In this document: positions 6,255 through 15,022 of the stretch, piece by piece | Numbering within the stretch: position 1 is the stretch's first letter | How the letters are laid out: every line of letters begins with the position of its first letter | NCBI GenBank assembly: GCA_003242885.1 | Contig: QKMZ01000006.1 | Location: forward strand, 186,001 to 250,000 | Length of the DNA stretch: 64,000 nucleotides | Direction: 5' to 3' | Origin: Candidatus Melainabacteria bacterium | Lineage (GTDB): Bacteria > Cyanobacteriota > Vampirovibrionia > Obscuribacterales > Obscuribacteraceae | Program-made: the position numbers and the translations under genes | Notes under the pieces: generated by a model | Databases searched by the model: none | The model's input: only the letters and a program-made list of their open reading frames with translations | What the model was told of the DNA's origin: nothing

Positions 6255-8999
6255 TTAGTCGATTCCCATGTGGATGAAAGGCGCCCAGGCGTGTATCGGG
6301 TGCCCGTTTTCCAGTGCCTGTATCTGCGCTTGCCTGAGTGCCTCGTAAATGGGTATCTTCCCGCCCTGCCATGCCGCATGGAAATCCTTCATCAAAGTGG
6401 CGGTCGAACGGTCTGCGACTTCCCACAAGCTGAGCACGAGATTGGGCATGCCCGCGTACATCAGCGCTCGGGCGAGACCCAAGATTTCACCACCGGCTGT
6501 GACCTTGTTGACGCCCGTCTGGCAGGCTGAGAGTACGAGGAGTTTGCCGCACTGTGTTCTGAGCACGTTGCCCTGCAAAATCGCAGCTGCGGTAAGGATG
6601 CTGCCGTCGGCTAAAACCAATCCGGATGCCAGTGGTTCTTCCGGATTGAAAACCGCGTGTCCGGCGAAGTGAACGACCGGATACTTGCTAAACAGCTCAG
6701 GAAGCGATTCTTGTACTTCCTGGTTGGTTAGCATTTTAGAACGCGTCGAAGTCATCTTGCCGAGATCGAAGATTGTCTGCGCTTCTTCGAGCGTGTAGCT
6801 GAGATCGTCCAGACCTGCGGCGGAACGCAATCGCGAACTGAAAACGACGCCTTCTTTGCGCGTTATGGAGTAGTCGCTGATAGCGGAAACCAAGTAAGGG
6901 GCGGATGCATCATCGGTTGATGCATTCTCGGCTGATGCGATTTTAGATGCGGTTGTATGAGACTCTGCCTGCGCTTTTGCAAGCACCGGTATCAAGCTTG
7001 TCGTGGGCAAGTAGCTGGTTGCGAACTTCTGGCAAACGTATCCTTTGCCGTCGTGCAATGCGCTGAATGGAAGGTGGAACAAACTTCCATGCGGAACCAG
7101 CAAAAGATGGTTGATCTCCTCAGGGAGTTCGTTGAGAACTGTTCCGAACAGACCGTTGTAGAGTCGCTTGCACAAACTAACGGGAACTTCCCAACCTTCA
7201 GTCGCCGACATCTCGAGGAAATTGGCGAGGTCTTCTTCTAGTACCGTCAGTTTTTCCGCATCGGTAATGAGATTGAGCGCCGGTTGCGCAGCGCCATGCC
7301 AGAGCCCTGCGGACAATAAATATTGATCGGTCCAGTAGAATTCGACGATTGCCGTGTTGCGACTGAGTAGAAATTCTCCTGGGAGCGCGGGCGGCTCGCC
7401 GGCTTTTTTGGGCGTTGCACCACCTGCGGTGCGCGTTTCATTCCACAACTGACTAATTTCAGCAAATGTCAAAGTCGATGCGCATACCAGACTTGCATAG
7501 TTCGGATGCCGCCTGCGCAGCTGATTTACAACATCACGCCATTCGGCGTAAATGCGTTGCGAGTCCTCCGCTGCAATCGCCGCACCCCGGGTTCCGCTCT
7601 CGCTGCCGCCCGAACTCGAACCCTGCCAGAACAAGCGTTCAAAGTGTGCGATTTGATTGCGCAACTCCGATTCGTGATGGATAAGTTTTTGCAGTGATTC
7701 GTCACCGCTGTCATCGAGCTGCGAAACATCAATCGGCGAATTGCTCAGAAGATCAAGCAATGCCCGCGATTTTGCGCGACCGACATATTCGAGCGCTTCA
7801 ACGCGCTTGCCCATGGATAGGCAAACTTTGACCATGTCGCGATACATATCTTGTCCGCGATTTTGAAAACTTGTTTTTAGATCATCTGCTTTGATCGCCG
7901 AACGCTGCTCGTCGAACAGTTCGATTGCAGAACTGAAGAAATCGAAGGCTGGCTGCAGCTGCCCCATCTGCTGATATGTTTTTCCGAGATTGGAAAGATA
8001 GATTCGCTGACCCTGCCTGTCTTCAATCTCGCGACTGATGCTGAGCGCTTCTTGGTAGCGTTCCAACGCAAGATTTAAATTTCCCTGCGCGAAATAGCAA
8101 TCGCCAAGACTGTCCATGTGTGCCGCTTGTGATTGCAAGTCTTCTTCGTTTTTCGCCAGGTCAACTGCACGCTGGCAATGCTCGACCGCCTTTGTGAGGT
8201 CGCCGCGTTTCAACCACGCGTTGCCGATATTGCCCAGCCAGATGCCGACGCGACGCTGGTCTTCTGCTTTCTCAGAAAGTGCGAGAGCTTCTTCATAACA
8301 CTTCGCCGCTTCCTCGTAGCGTTTTGCCTCGAACATCGCATTGCCCTGGCTTCCGCGGCAGATGGCTTGTGTCCTGCGATCTTCAGTGAGACCTGCTTCG
8401 TTGAATGCGCGCTCAAAATAATCGTTGGCGTCGTCATACAGTCCGAGTTCGGTGTATGCCAAGCCGAGACTGCCTAGCCATGCGGCTTTATTGGGCGTGT
8501 CGTCGCGCACCTCGATGGCGTGGCGAAACCATTCAATAGATTGCTCTGCCCATCCTTTTTCTAAGTACAAGCGACCGAGATTGCCAAATGCGATTTCCAT
8601 GCCGTTGCGGTCTTCGCATGTGTACGCTGCGTCGAGCGCGCGCAGGAAGTATGCGATCGCGTCGTCGGCGTGACCGTCGTCGCGGTATTGCTCCGCTAAA
8701 AGTAGTGACGCGTGCGCTTCGACTTTTGCGAGTCCGAATTCGCGCGCGGTTTCGATAGCTGTTTTGAAGGCGGCGACTGCTTTGTCCATTTCGCCTGTGT
8801 GCGCCAGCGAGATGCCTTGATAGCTGGAGAAAACAGCAATCGCGCCGTGGTCGCTCACCTCTCTGGCGAGTTCCACGGCTTTCTCGTAAAAGCCTATTGC
8901 TGAGTTGTAGTCGCCTTTCTGAAAAGCTGCCCAGCCTTTATCGCCCTGGGCTTCCATGGCGGCTCGTTGCTTTTCCAGATTGACGGGTTTCTTTCCCAT
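6255..8999 (-). CDS. TPR-CHAT protein (caspase-like protease fold)
   Basis: 914 residues. Roughly residues 20-380 are tandem tetratricopeptide repeats of about 40 residues (AxAxxxLGxxYxxxGxxxxA pattern). The C-terminal third is a CHAT domain with the caspase-type dyad in context: His781 in HFAGHAVF and Cys826 in LVLSACQTG, followed by GEILGLARALMYAG and LSLWEVAD. CHAT proteins belong to clan CD with caspases and separases; TPR-CHAT fusions act as proteases in several bacterial response systems, often cleaving a neighbouring partner. No gasdermin, CRISPR effector or other known partner gene is nearby, so the substrate is unknown. Residues about 531-541 (KKAGEPPALPG) are encoded by a dispersed repeat inserted in frame between TPR and CHAT parts. 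The ATG follows a repeat-rich region. Confidence 0.9.
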   Translation of the reverse strand: MGKKPVNLEKQRAAMEAQGDKGWAAFQKGDYNSAIGFYEKAVELAREVSDHGAIAVFSSYQGISLAHTGEMDKAVAAFKTAIETAREFGLAKVEAHASLLLAEQYRDDGHADDAIAYFLRALDAAYTCEDRNGMEIAFGNLGRLYLEKGWAEQSIEWFRHAIEVRDDTPNKAAWLGSLGLAYTELGLYDDANDYFERAFNEAGLTEDRRTQAICRGSQGNAMFEAKRYEEAAKCYEEALALSEKAEDQRRVGIWLGNIGNAWLKRGDLTKAVEHCQRAVDLAKNEEDLQSQAAHMDSLGDCYFAQGNLNLALERYQEALSISREIEDRQGQRIYLSNLGKTYQQMGQLQPAFDFFSSAIELFDEQRSAIKADDLKTSFQNRGQDMYRDMVKVCLSMGKRVEALEYVGRAKSRALLDLLSNSPIDVSQLDDSGDESLQKLIHHESELRNQIAHFERLFWQGSSSGGSESGTRGAAIAAEDSQRIYAEWRDVVNQLRRRHPNYASLVCASTLTFAEISQLWNETRTAGGATPKKAGEPPALPGEFLLSRNTAIVEFYWTDQYLLSAGLWHGAAQPALNLITDAEKLTVLEEDLANFLEMSATEGWEVPVSLCKRLYNGLFGTVLNELPEEINHLLLVPHGSLFHLPFSALHDGKGYVCQKFATSYLPTTSLIPVLAKAQAESHTTASKIASAENASTDDASAPYLVSAISDYSITRKEGVVFSSRLRSAAGLDDLSYTLEEAQTIFDLGKMTSTRSKMLTNQEVQESLPELFSKYPVVHFAGHAVFNPEEPLASGLVLADGSILTAAAILQGNVLRTQCGKLLVLSACQTGVNKVTAGGEILGLARALMYAGMPNLVLSLWEVADRSTATLMKDFHAAWQGGKIPIYEALRQAQIQALENGHPIHAWAPFIHMGID
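7378..7403. repeat. GC-rich palindromic repeat inside the TPR-CHAT gene
   Basis: Starts CCTGGGAGCG and ends GGCGGCTCGCCGGC, the same family as 3946-3971, 9680-9705, 21123-21149, 56887-56912 and 61213-61238. Here it keeps the reading frame and encodes AGEPPALPG in the linker before the CHAT domain. Confidence 0.85.
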
Positions 9000-9299
9000 C
9001 TAGGACCTCAGGAGGTGGACCTCCCCTCCATATTGAAGGATATCTACTTTTCAGCCAGGACGAAAGCTGCCGTTGGGCTTTGGTTTTTGGTTCGTTGGTT
9101 TCGTTGGTTGTGGGTTGGTCTTTTTGCGCAAGAACGGAAGTTCTGCCGGACCCTTTCATCCTTTGGTTGAACGTATCTATCCGGCAAGTGGCAAATTTGG
9201 ACAGGCGAGCGGTCTATAGGTTTCTAATGTTGGAAAACGCTTGGAAGCGTGTTGCACACGCCCGGTTTTCGTGGGAGCGCGTTGCGCGCGCCCTTTATC

Positions 9300-9353
9300 T
9301 GTAGAGGGGCGACGCCATGCGTCGCCCGCGGGCGGGATGTATCCCGCCCCTAC
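9300..9353. repeat. Composite palindromic repeat, compact form
   Basis: Starts TGTAG and ends CCCCTAC. Contains GGGCGACGC-CAT-GCGTCGCCC, then GGGCGGGAT-GT-ATCCCGCCC. Compared with the copy at 3256-3276, both arms of the first stem changed together (GGTCG to GGGCG and CGACC to CGCCC), a compensatory change. Two related GCG-TTGC-CGC palindromes lie just upstream (about 9243-9293). The whole 9001-9713 stretch has no credible gene. Confidence 0.8.
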
Positions 9354-9420
9354 GCCGGAGAGGGGCGTAGGATTGAGAAACGCCGGGGTGTTAAAAACGT
9401 CGGCAAGCAGCCGACGTGCG

Positions 9421-9639
9421 AAAAGTTTCCGGCGAAGCACCGAAAAGTTTCCGGCGAAGCACCGAAAAGTTTCCGGCGAAGCACCGAAAAGTTTCCGGCG
9501 AAGCACCGAAAAGTTTCCGCTGACGCACCGAAAAGTTTCCGGCGAAGACCGAAAAGTTTCTGCCGACGTGCTTAAAAGTTTCCGCCGACGCACCGAAAAG
9601 CTTCCGGCGAAGCACCGAAAAACTCCCGCCGACGCAACA
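9421..9639. repeat. 22-bp tandem repeat array, ten copies
   Basis: Units AAAAGTTTCCGGCGAAGCAC(CG) begin at 9421, 9443, 9465, 9487, 9509, 9531, 9552, 9574, 9596 and 9618. Units 1-4 are identical; later ones diverge, and unit 6 has lost one base. There are no spacers, so it is not CRISPR. The long open frames across it on both strands are by-products of the repeat. Confidence 0.9.
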
Positions 9640-9644
9640 AAACG

Positions 9645-9705
9645 GGCGACGCATGGCATCGCCCCTACAATTTTTCGATGCCGGCGAGCCGCCGGCGCTC
9701 CCAGG
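9645..9705. repeat. Two dispersed palindromes, back to back
   Basis: GGGCGACGCATGGCATCGCCC with a CCTACA tail, then the GCCGGCGAGCCGCCGGCGC family copy (9680-9705) ending CTCCCAGG, just downstream of the secreted Gly/Met-rich gene. Confidence 0.75.
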
Positions 9706-9713
9706 CTTCCTAC

Positions 9714-10940
9714 TTAATATGTTCCGTGGCGATAGGTGTACGAACCATAAGTCGCAGTCGCTGGCGGCATCTTCGCCGAGATGTACGGCGCAGCGGCGCG
9801 TGGAGCTGCGTTGGCGACCTGGCGCACAGCGACCACTTTCGGTCCTCTGCTGTAGCGGTTTTTCGGGCGCATTTGCACGACATTGCGCGGTTTTGCAAAA
9901 CCGGCGCTGTGGATGTTCGAGGTAAATCCGGCTTTTGCCAAATGTTGTTGACCGCCGCCGTGCCACGAACCGAAGAAAGCTTTTGGTGCTGCCGGGCGCA
10001 TACTGCCGCGACCCATTCCCATGCTGCCCATTCCAGGAGCCATGCCTGGGCTTGCCATTCCGGCACCCATGCCAGCGCCCATTCCAGCGCCCATGGCTGC
10101 GTCGCCACGTCCGCCGCGGATGAAGTTTTTCAGTTGAGCTTCCGGAACCAAATTCAGCGGAAACGGCGCAGGACCTGCGGTTCCTTGCTGTTGTGGTCTG
10201 TCCAGATTGCCGATAGGTGCGTTAAGTTGGCGCTCGATGTCCGCTTCTTTGGCGGTAAACGGCGCAAAATTTTGGGGCATTACTGGCGCTTGAACGAGCG
10301 AAGCACCGGCTTGCGAGATCATCTTCTCGTCGCCTTTCGGCTCGCCGAGCCAATCGTCCATTCTGTCTTGGAGAGATTGTTTTGCTGCGTGTTTTGCATT
10401 CTTGAGATTCTTGGCTGACGGCGCGGCTCCCATGTGATGTGCACCGGCAATTGCTTGACGCGCCATCGCTACTGCATTGTCGCGAAGGCTGCCAGAGCCT
10501 GCGCCCAAGCCCTTCGGCACCATGTTTGCCAAACTTTGCGGCTGGCGGTAAGCGGCTCTGGGTGCTGGATATTCTGCATATTGAGCTTGGGAAACGTTGC
10601 CAGTGAGCTGCGATGGATCAAACCCCATGCGCGGTGTTTGCGCCACAAGCTGCATGTCCAGGTCGCGCTGCGAGGGCAGTTTGCCGACCTTATGCATTGG
10701 CTTCAAGCGCGCAACATACGCGTCGAAAGACTTGTCGCCACTGCTGATCTTCTCGGGAATCGAGACCTTCATTCTCGACGATGGCACGTCCGCCTTGCCC
10801 TTCTTTATAGAAGCGAGATTGCTCTTGAGCCAATCGCCGGTGTCGGCGTGCCCTTCCTCGGCTGCAGTCGCCGTCTGGCAGAATGCAATCGGTATGGAAG
10901 CTGCGATGTTGACGCTGAGAAGTAGTGCAGATAGTTTCAT
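9714..10940 (-). CDS. Secreted low-complexity protein with Gly/Met-rich segment
   Basis: I place the start at ATG 10938-10940, because it gives a clean signal peptide (MKLSALLLSVNIAASIPIAF, Ala-rich cleavage region). The frame is open to 11006. About 408 residues. The middle is Gln/Ala/Pro-rich; near residues 290-330 comes a Gly/Met-rich stretch of GAGMGAGM and MAPGMGSMG repeats; the C-terminus is basic and ends in a Tyr/Thr/Gly-rich YGSYTYRHGTY. No domain recognised. A structural or surface role is possible. Its 3' end abuts a repeat cluster. The upstream 380 bases (10941-11320) show no gene and no repeat-family copy. Confidence 0.65.
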   Translation of the reverse strand: MKLSALLLSVNIAASIPIAFCQTATAAEEGHADTGDWLKSNLASIKKGKADVPSSRMKVSIPEKISSGDKSFDAYVARLKPMHKVGKLPSQRDLDMQLVAQTPRMGFDPSQLTGNVSQAQYAEYPAPRAAYRQPQSLANMVPKGLGAGSGSLRDNAVAMARQAIAGAHHMGAAPSAKNLKNAKHAAKQSLQDRMDDWLGEPKGDEKMISQAGASLVQAPVMPQNFAPFTAKEADIERQLNAPIGNLDRPQQQGTAGPAPFPLNLVPEAQLKNFIRGGRGDAAMGAGMGAGMGAGMASPGMAPGMGSMGMGRGSMRPAAPKAFFGSWHGGGQQHLAKAGFTSNIHSAGFAKPRNVVQMRPKNRYSRGPKVVAVRQVANAAPRAAAPYISAKMPPATATYGSYTYRHGTY

Positions 10941-11320
10941 CAGGATGCCGTTCCGCTTTAGCCAGTGGGTGGATGGAGAAGAAAGTGCGCTATGCACACG
11001 GGGCACTCGGGGTGTGAGTGGCTCGCCGATGACATGAGTTTATAAATGGTAGGTTGCTAAGTCACTGGGAAAAGTACGCAAGCGATTGCCAGAACTAACT
11101 TTTCGAGCGATGAGGGTGGGAATATTCCCCTCTTGGCAACAAGGCGTTTAATGTTTTGAAAGGGGTTCGACGGATTTAGGCGGCGTGTTTAATGTTCTGC
11201 CAGCTGCTGGCTTACCTCTGGTCCAAGGTGCTGCAAAAGGCCTGGGCAAAAGCCTTGGTAAAAACTTCTAGGTAAACGCTACGAAGTTAGCCTGGAAGAG
11301 CTTGCCGCAAATTCCGTGGA

Positions 11321-11752
11321 CTAGTTGTCCTTTTGGAACTCTTTGTAGTCCCTATATTCTTGACTCTCGAGAAGCTTCAGTCTTATAGATTCCGCGATTG
11401 ATATGGGCGGTGTGTCGCTTTCCGCTTCCTGCTGTTTTGCCCTTTCTCGCCAAAACTTCGCTTGCTCGGCGTTTTTCTCAACGAAAATGCCCTTCTCATG
11501 CCACTCTGCAAGGCCTGCTTGCGCTTTTTCGACGCACCCCTCAGCCGCCTGGGTGTACAGTTGGTGAGCCTTTTCGAGGTCTTGCGGTACTAACTCACCT
11601 TGCTCGTAAAACAAACCGACCTCATAAGCCGCAATGGGCGAGCCTTTCTCTGCTTCCAGCGCGCGCTGAAAGCACTCGAAAGCTTCCCGTAAATCGCCTT
11701 TCTCTCGGGCTGCATAGCCCGCGTACAGGCTTTTCATAAATGAGTTTGCCAT
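11321..11752 (-). CDS. Sel1/TPR-like repeat protein
   Basis: 143 residues. Helical repeats with the Sel1-like spacing: AxYEVGLFYEQGELVPQDLEKA followed by AQAGLAEWHEKGIFVEKNAEQA, which match the A..LG..Y..G..V..D..KA..w pattern of SLR repeats, preceded by a TPR-like unit. No signal peptide or membrane helix. Such proteins usually serve as protein-protein scaffolds. It lies 22 bases downstream of the response regulator gene on the same strand, so the two are probably co-transcribed and it may act in the same response. Confidence 0.75.
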   Translation of the reverse strand: MANSFMKSLYAGYAAREKGDLREAFECFQRALEAEKGSPIAAYEVGLFYEQGELVPQDLEKAHQLYTQAAEGCVEKAQAGLAEWHEKGIFVEKNAEQAKFWRERAKQQEAESDTPPISIAESIRLKLLESQEYRDYKEFQKDN

Positions 11753-11774
11753 GAAATCTCGCTGTGGGTGCGGT

Positions 11775-12458
11775 TTAGTCCCAAACTAAACGATAACCGA
11801 CGCCGCGCACAGTGAGTATATGCTTGGGCTGGCTGGGGTTTTCCTCGAGTTTTTCGCGCAGATATCTGATGTGAACATCCACCGTGCGGCTCTCTCCAAG
11901 GAAATCCGAGCCCCATACTTGAGCAAAAAGTTGGTCTCGGGTGAAGACTCGATTTGGGTGTTTCGCCATCGCAGCCAGCAATTCGAACTCTTTGAAAGTG
12001 AGGTCGATCTGCTGATTGTTGACGGAAACCGTGCGGCTGTCCATGTCTATGAACAAGGCACCCAGTCGCAAACCTTTGGGAGCTGGCGCTGCGCCTGGCG
12101 CTTCGCGCAAATGTGCTTTGACGCGTGCGACCAATTCGCGCAGCCTGACAGGCTTGGCGATGTAATCGTTGGCGCCGAGTTCGAGACCGACGACCGTGTC
12201 AATCTCGGAAGTGCGGGCTGTGAGCATAAGAATCGGCGTTTTGCGGTCTTGGCTCCTGACGCGTCGGCAAACCTCATAACCGTCCAGTCCCGGCATCATC
12301 AGGTCCAGGATGATCAGGTCGGGCTTTTCCGATTCGGCGACTTGAATCGCCTTAATGCCATCGTGGGCAAGCAACGTGCCAAAGCCTTCCTGATTCAGCA
12401 CGTACTGAATCGAATTGGCGATATCTACTTCATCATCGACGATAAGTATCTTTTTCAT
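11775..12458 (-). CDS. OmpR/PhoB-family response regulator
   Basis: 227 residues. Receiver domain with the acidic pair in LIVDDE, phosphoacceptor Asp52 in LIILDLMMPG, and Lys102 in YIAKPV; then a winged-helix DNA-binding domain ending in VDVHIRYLREKLEENP and ILTVRGVGYRLVWD. All key residues are present, so it should be phosphorylatable and bind DNA. Start ATG has AAGGG upstream. No histidine kinase gene is adjacent; the Sel1-like gene follows it. The divergent neighbour is a SpoIID-like envelope protein, which may share regulation through the 250-base intergenic region. The specific orthologue (RpaA/RpaB/PhoB type) cannot be decided by eye. Confidence 0.93.
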   Translation of the reverse strand: MKKILIVDDEVDIANSIQYVLNQEGFGTLLAHDGIKAIQVAESEKPDLIILDLMMPGLDGYEVCRRVRSQDRKTPILMLTARTSEIDTVVGLELGANDYIAKPVRLRELVARVKAHLREAPGAAPAPKGLRLGALFIDMDSRTVSVNNQQIDLTFKEFELLAAMAKHPNRVFTRDQLFAQVWGSDFLGESRTVDVHIRYLREKLEENPSQPKHILTVRGVGYRLVWD

Positions 12459-12707
12459 CTAACCCTTCAGACGTTTTCTCACTCAACAAGTGGTTCATAG
12501 TATCATCGACTTTGATAGCAATACTGCTTGATTTGCTCCAATTTTCGATTGCATCGAAGAGTGGAATTCTTTAGATATCCTGGGATATCCGAGGATATGT
12601 ATAAAGTAGCCAGGTCGGCGCCCCATGTAGCCAAACATGAAGGCGAACCCAAAACAAGTTTGCGGGCAGTATTTGCTGAAGCGGGATGGGGCAGGATTCC
12701 TTTAGCA

Positions 12708-14027
12708 ATGTCGGGTAAGCACAAACATCGGTTCGAGCGCATTTTCGCCCTTGTTTTGGCGTCGCTGGCGATTTTGTGGCCGGATTCTGTGGCGCTTTCC
12801 GCGACTAAGAAGCCCGAGGCTGACTCCAAACAACCAATGGTGTGGCCGACTTTTGGTCCGTATCCGCCAATGGTTCACCCTGTGCGTATCGGCATCGGCA
12901 CTCGTGCCTCGGTTGCGCGCATTGCTGTATGGTCGCCGGGTTTTGTCTTTGTTGACAATCGCCCGCTGATGCCGCTTAAACCTCAGGTTATTTACCAAAT
13001 CACTCCCGGCAGAATTACAGAACTCGCGACTGGTCGCTCTACTGCGCTGCCGCTCGATAGACGCACGCAAATTGCCGCGCGCGATATGAGCGGAACGTAT
13101 GCTGTCTGGGCGAACAACCGCTGGTGGCGTGGAAGTTTGGAACTGATTTTGACGCGTGGCGTAACCACCATCAATTTGCTCGACTTGGAAGACTATTTGC
13201 AAGGCGTGGTCCCTTCTGAGATGCCTGCAAGCTGGCAGCTTGAAGCGTTGAAGGCGCAGGCTGTAGCCGCGAGAAGCTATGCAGTTGCGCACTTGGGCAA
13301 AGGTTCGAAGTGGCTAAACAGCGAAGGATTTGACCTCGTTCCGGATGTGCGCGACCAAGCGTATAAAGGTTTGGCAGCCGAGGCGAACTCGACTCGTATT
13401 GCGGTTTTCCAAACGCAAGGAATTATTCTTCGCGACGCTGGACGTATCAAGCCCGGTTTTTATCGTGCCACCGTGGGCGATTACTACGAGAATTTGAACA
13501 TCCGCACCAAGTCTGTGCCGAAGAGCTCTGTTGAGAAAGTCACAGGCGTCAATGGAGTTGTCGGTATCACTGTGAAACAGTGGACAATCAACGGTGACGC
13601 GCATTCGATTCAGGTTATGGGATCGAAGCGCTCCAGAGAAGTTGATGGAAAGTCGTTCGCAAGAATGTTGGGGTTATCGACTCCCGGCATACTTGATGTT
13701 CGCGAGGATGGCAGCAACTGGGTCTTCACCTGCCGCGGACCAGGCAATGGTGCTCGCGGTTTGAGCCAACATGGTGCCAACGCGCTTGCAAAACGCGGCT
13801 GGCGCTACGAACAAATTTTGCAGCACTACTATCAGGATCCTGATGGTCAGCTGCGTCTCGAATTCATTGATCGCTCCAGCTTCGCCGCCGCTGCGGCTGC
13901 CGCTGCTGCCCGCTATCGCATGCCATATGCGCGCCCGCCTGCAAAAGGTGGTCGTGCTGCCGCGCCGCAACCTGAGCCGGAAGAAGAAGAATCAAGCGAC
14001 GAAGAAGAAAAAGACGAGAAGAAGTAA
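12708..14027 (+). CDS. SpoIID/LytB-domain secreted protein
   Basis: I choose ATG 12708 (AGGA upstream) because it starts a signal sequence: KHKHRFER followed by a hydrophobic stretch to about residue 30. The frame is open from 12528. About 439 residues. The SpoIID/LytB core is clear: LTRGVTTINLLDLEDYLQGV, then VPSEMPASWQLEALKAQA and ARSYA (about residues 150-190). The C-terminal part of the domain has GPGNGARGLSQHGANALAKR and a YEQILQHYY motif. Family members bind or cleave peptidoglycan glycan strands or activate amidases. The tail is an Ala-rich run and then a strongly acidic EPEEEESSDEEEKDEKK end, likely disordered. The next gene is 29 bases downstream in the same direction. Confidence 0.85.
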   Translation: MSGKHKHRFERIFALVLASLAILWPDSVALSATKKPEADSKQPMVWPTFGPYPPMVHPVRIGIGTRASVARIAVWSPGFVFVDNRPLMPLKPQVIYQITPGRITELATGRSTALPLDRRTQIAARDMSGTYAVWANNRWWRGSLELILTRGVTTINLLDLEDYLQGVVPSEMPASWQLEALKAQAVAARSYAVAHLGKGSKWLNSEGFDLVPDVRDQAYKGLAAEANSTRIAVFQTQGIILRDAGRIKPGFYRATVGDYYENLNIRTKSVPKSSVEKVTGVNGVVGITVKQWTINGDAHSIQVMGSKRSREVDGKSFARMLGLSTPGILDVREDGSNWVFTCRGPGNGARGLSQHGANALAKRGWRYEQILQHYYQDPDGQLRLEFIDRSSFAAAAAAAAARYRMPYARPPAKGGRAAAPQPEPEEEESSDEEEKDEKK

Positions 14028-14056
14028 ACGTTAATCAGGCAACCTAAGGAGCGAAA

Positions 14057-14971
14057 ATGTCCAGCCCAAGCGACACGCGCATCAAAACTAACTTTCTTGA
14101 GAATCAAGCCAAGGAAGTATCCGACAAGAAGATGTCCAAAGGACCGCTCATTGCTTTTGGAATCGTTTTCCTCGCCGGAATAAGTTTTGCTGGCTTTAAG
14201 GTGACTGAATTCTTGATGAATTACGAAACCATTGCCATGATGAAGAACATCGAACTCATCTTGGACAGCCCGACTACAAAGGATGGACAAGCGACGGTAG
14301 ATATCGTTGTTCGCAACAACAATCCTTTTCCAGTGCAAAATTTTGAGATTGCCTACACCATCGACGGTGCCAATGGCGGCAGCGTTTCTAAAGGCGTTGC
14401 GAAGATTGAAAACCTCGTGCCCGCTGCTGATGAGCGCAAGTTTGCCACTGTTTCGCTTGGTGCTATGAAAGGCGAACCTGGCAAGATGCACGTTGATTTG
14501 ACTGGTGCGAAAATTTCTGAGAAGTCCAAATTGCCAGGCGATGTTCAGCAGCGTATTACTGATGCACTGTTTCTCAAAGAGCAAGATAGTCTTGCCGCAT
14601 TCCAGCAGTTGGACAAAGAGTTGCCCAACAACCCTGTGATTCTCAACGGATTGGCTCTGACATATGAAGAGTGCAGTCAGAAAGATAAGGCGAAAGAGAC
14701 TTACGAGAAATCGATTGCGACCATTCAAGCTAGCGGAGTCAAGGGCGGACCTGACGCTGCAGAAGCTGCTACTCCTGCGGGCGAAGGTTCTTCAGCTGCG
14801 GCTGTTGGTGGTGCCGACAACCATAATTCCACTTTGGAAAACGCGCACTATCACCTCGGTCTCCTGCTTTTGAGCACCGACAAAAAGAAGGCTCAAGCCG
14901 AGTTTGAAGCAGCCGCACAGCTCGATCCAAATGATCCGGCAGTCAAAGCCGAACTCGAAAAACTAAAGTAG
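14057..14971 (+). CDS. Membrane-anchored LEA14-like / TPR protein
   Basis: 304 residues. Strong ribosome binding site AAGGAG. One membrane helix at about residues 31-53 after a charged N-terminus. Next comes a beta-rich domain (VDIVVRNNNPFPVQNFEIAY) that resembles LEA14/WHy domains, then helical TPR-like units (NPVILNGLALTYEECSQKDKAKE and NAHYHLGLLLLSTDKKKAQAEFEAA). A Gly/Ala-rich linker separates the two helical units. Likely anchored with the bulk outside. Co-directional with the SpoIID-like gene, so an envelope role is plausible. The stop codon TAG (14969-14971) is formed by the first bases of a palindromic repeat. Confidence 0.75.
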   Translation: MSSPSDTRIKTNFLENQAKEVSDKKMSKGPLIAFGIVFLAGISFAGFKVTEFLMNYETIAMMKNIELILDSPTTKDGQATVDIVVRNNNPFPVQNFEIAYTIDGANGGSVSKGVAKIENLVPAADERKFATVSLGAMKGEPGKMHVDLTGAKISEKSKLPGDVQQRITDALFLKEQDSLAAFQQLDKELPNNPVILNGLALTYEECSQKDKAKETYEKSIATIQASGVKGGPDAAEAATPAGEGSSAAAVGGADNHNSTLENAHYHLGLLLLSTDKKKAQAEFEAAAQLDPNDPAVKAELEKLK

Positions 14972-14998
14972 GGTCGACGCCATGCGTCGACCGTTTTT
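14967..14998 (+). terminator. Palindromic repeat acting as probable terminator
   Basis: GTAG followed by a 9-bp stem with CAT loop (14972-14992, GGTCGACGC/GCGTCGACC) and then a run of five T (14994-14998). It sits between convergent genes, so a dispersed repeat appears to have become an intrinsic terminator for the LEA14-like gene. Confidence 0.6.
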
Positions 14999-15022
14999 GC
15001 AGCGGCGCATAGCATGTGCTTT

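Noticed and set aside
9421..9639. CRISPR array
   Set aside because: Units are contiguous with no unique spacers, and no cas gene is present. It is a plain tandem repeat.
9177..9966. Open frames of 108-191 codons on both strands over the 22-bp array
   Set aside because: They are read-through of GC-rich repeats, have Arg/Phe/Cys-biased periodic translations and no ribosome binding site.
9391..9966. Possible gene antisense to the 3' end of the Gly/Met-rich gene
   Set aside because: Overlaps a better-supported gene with a signal peptide, in a shadow frame.
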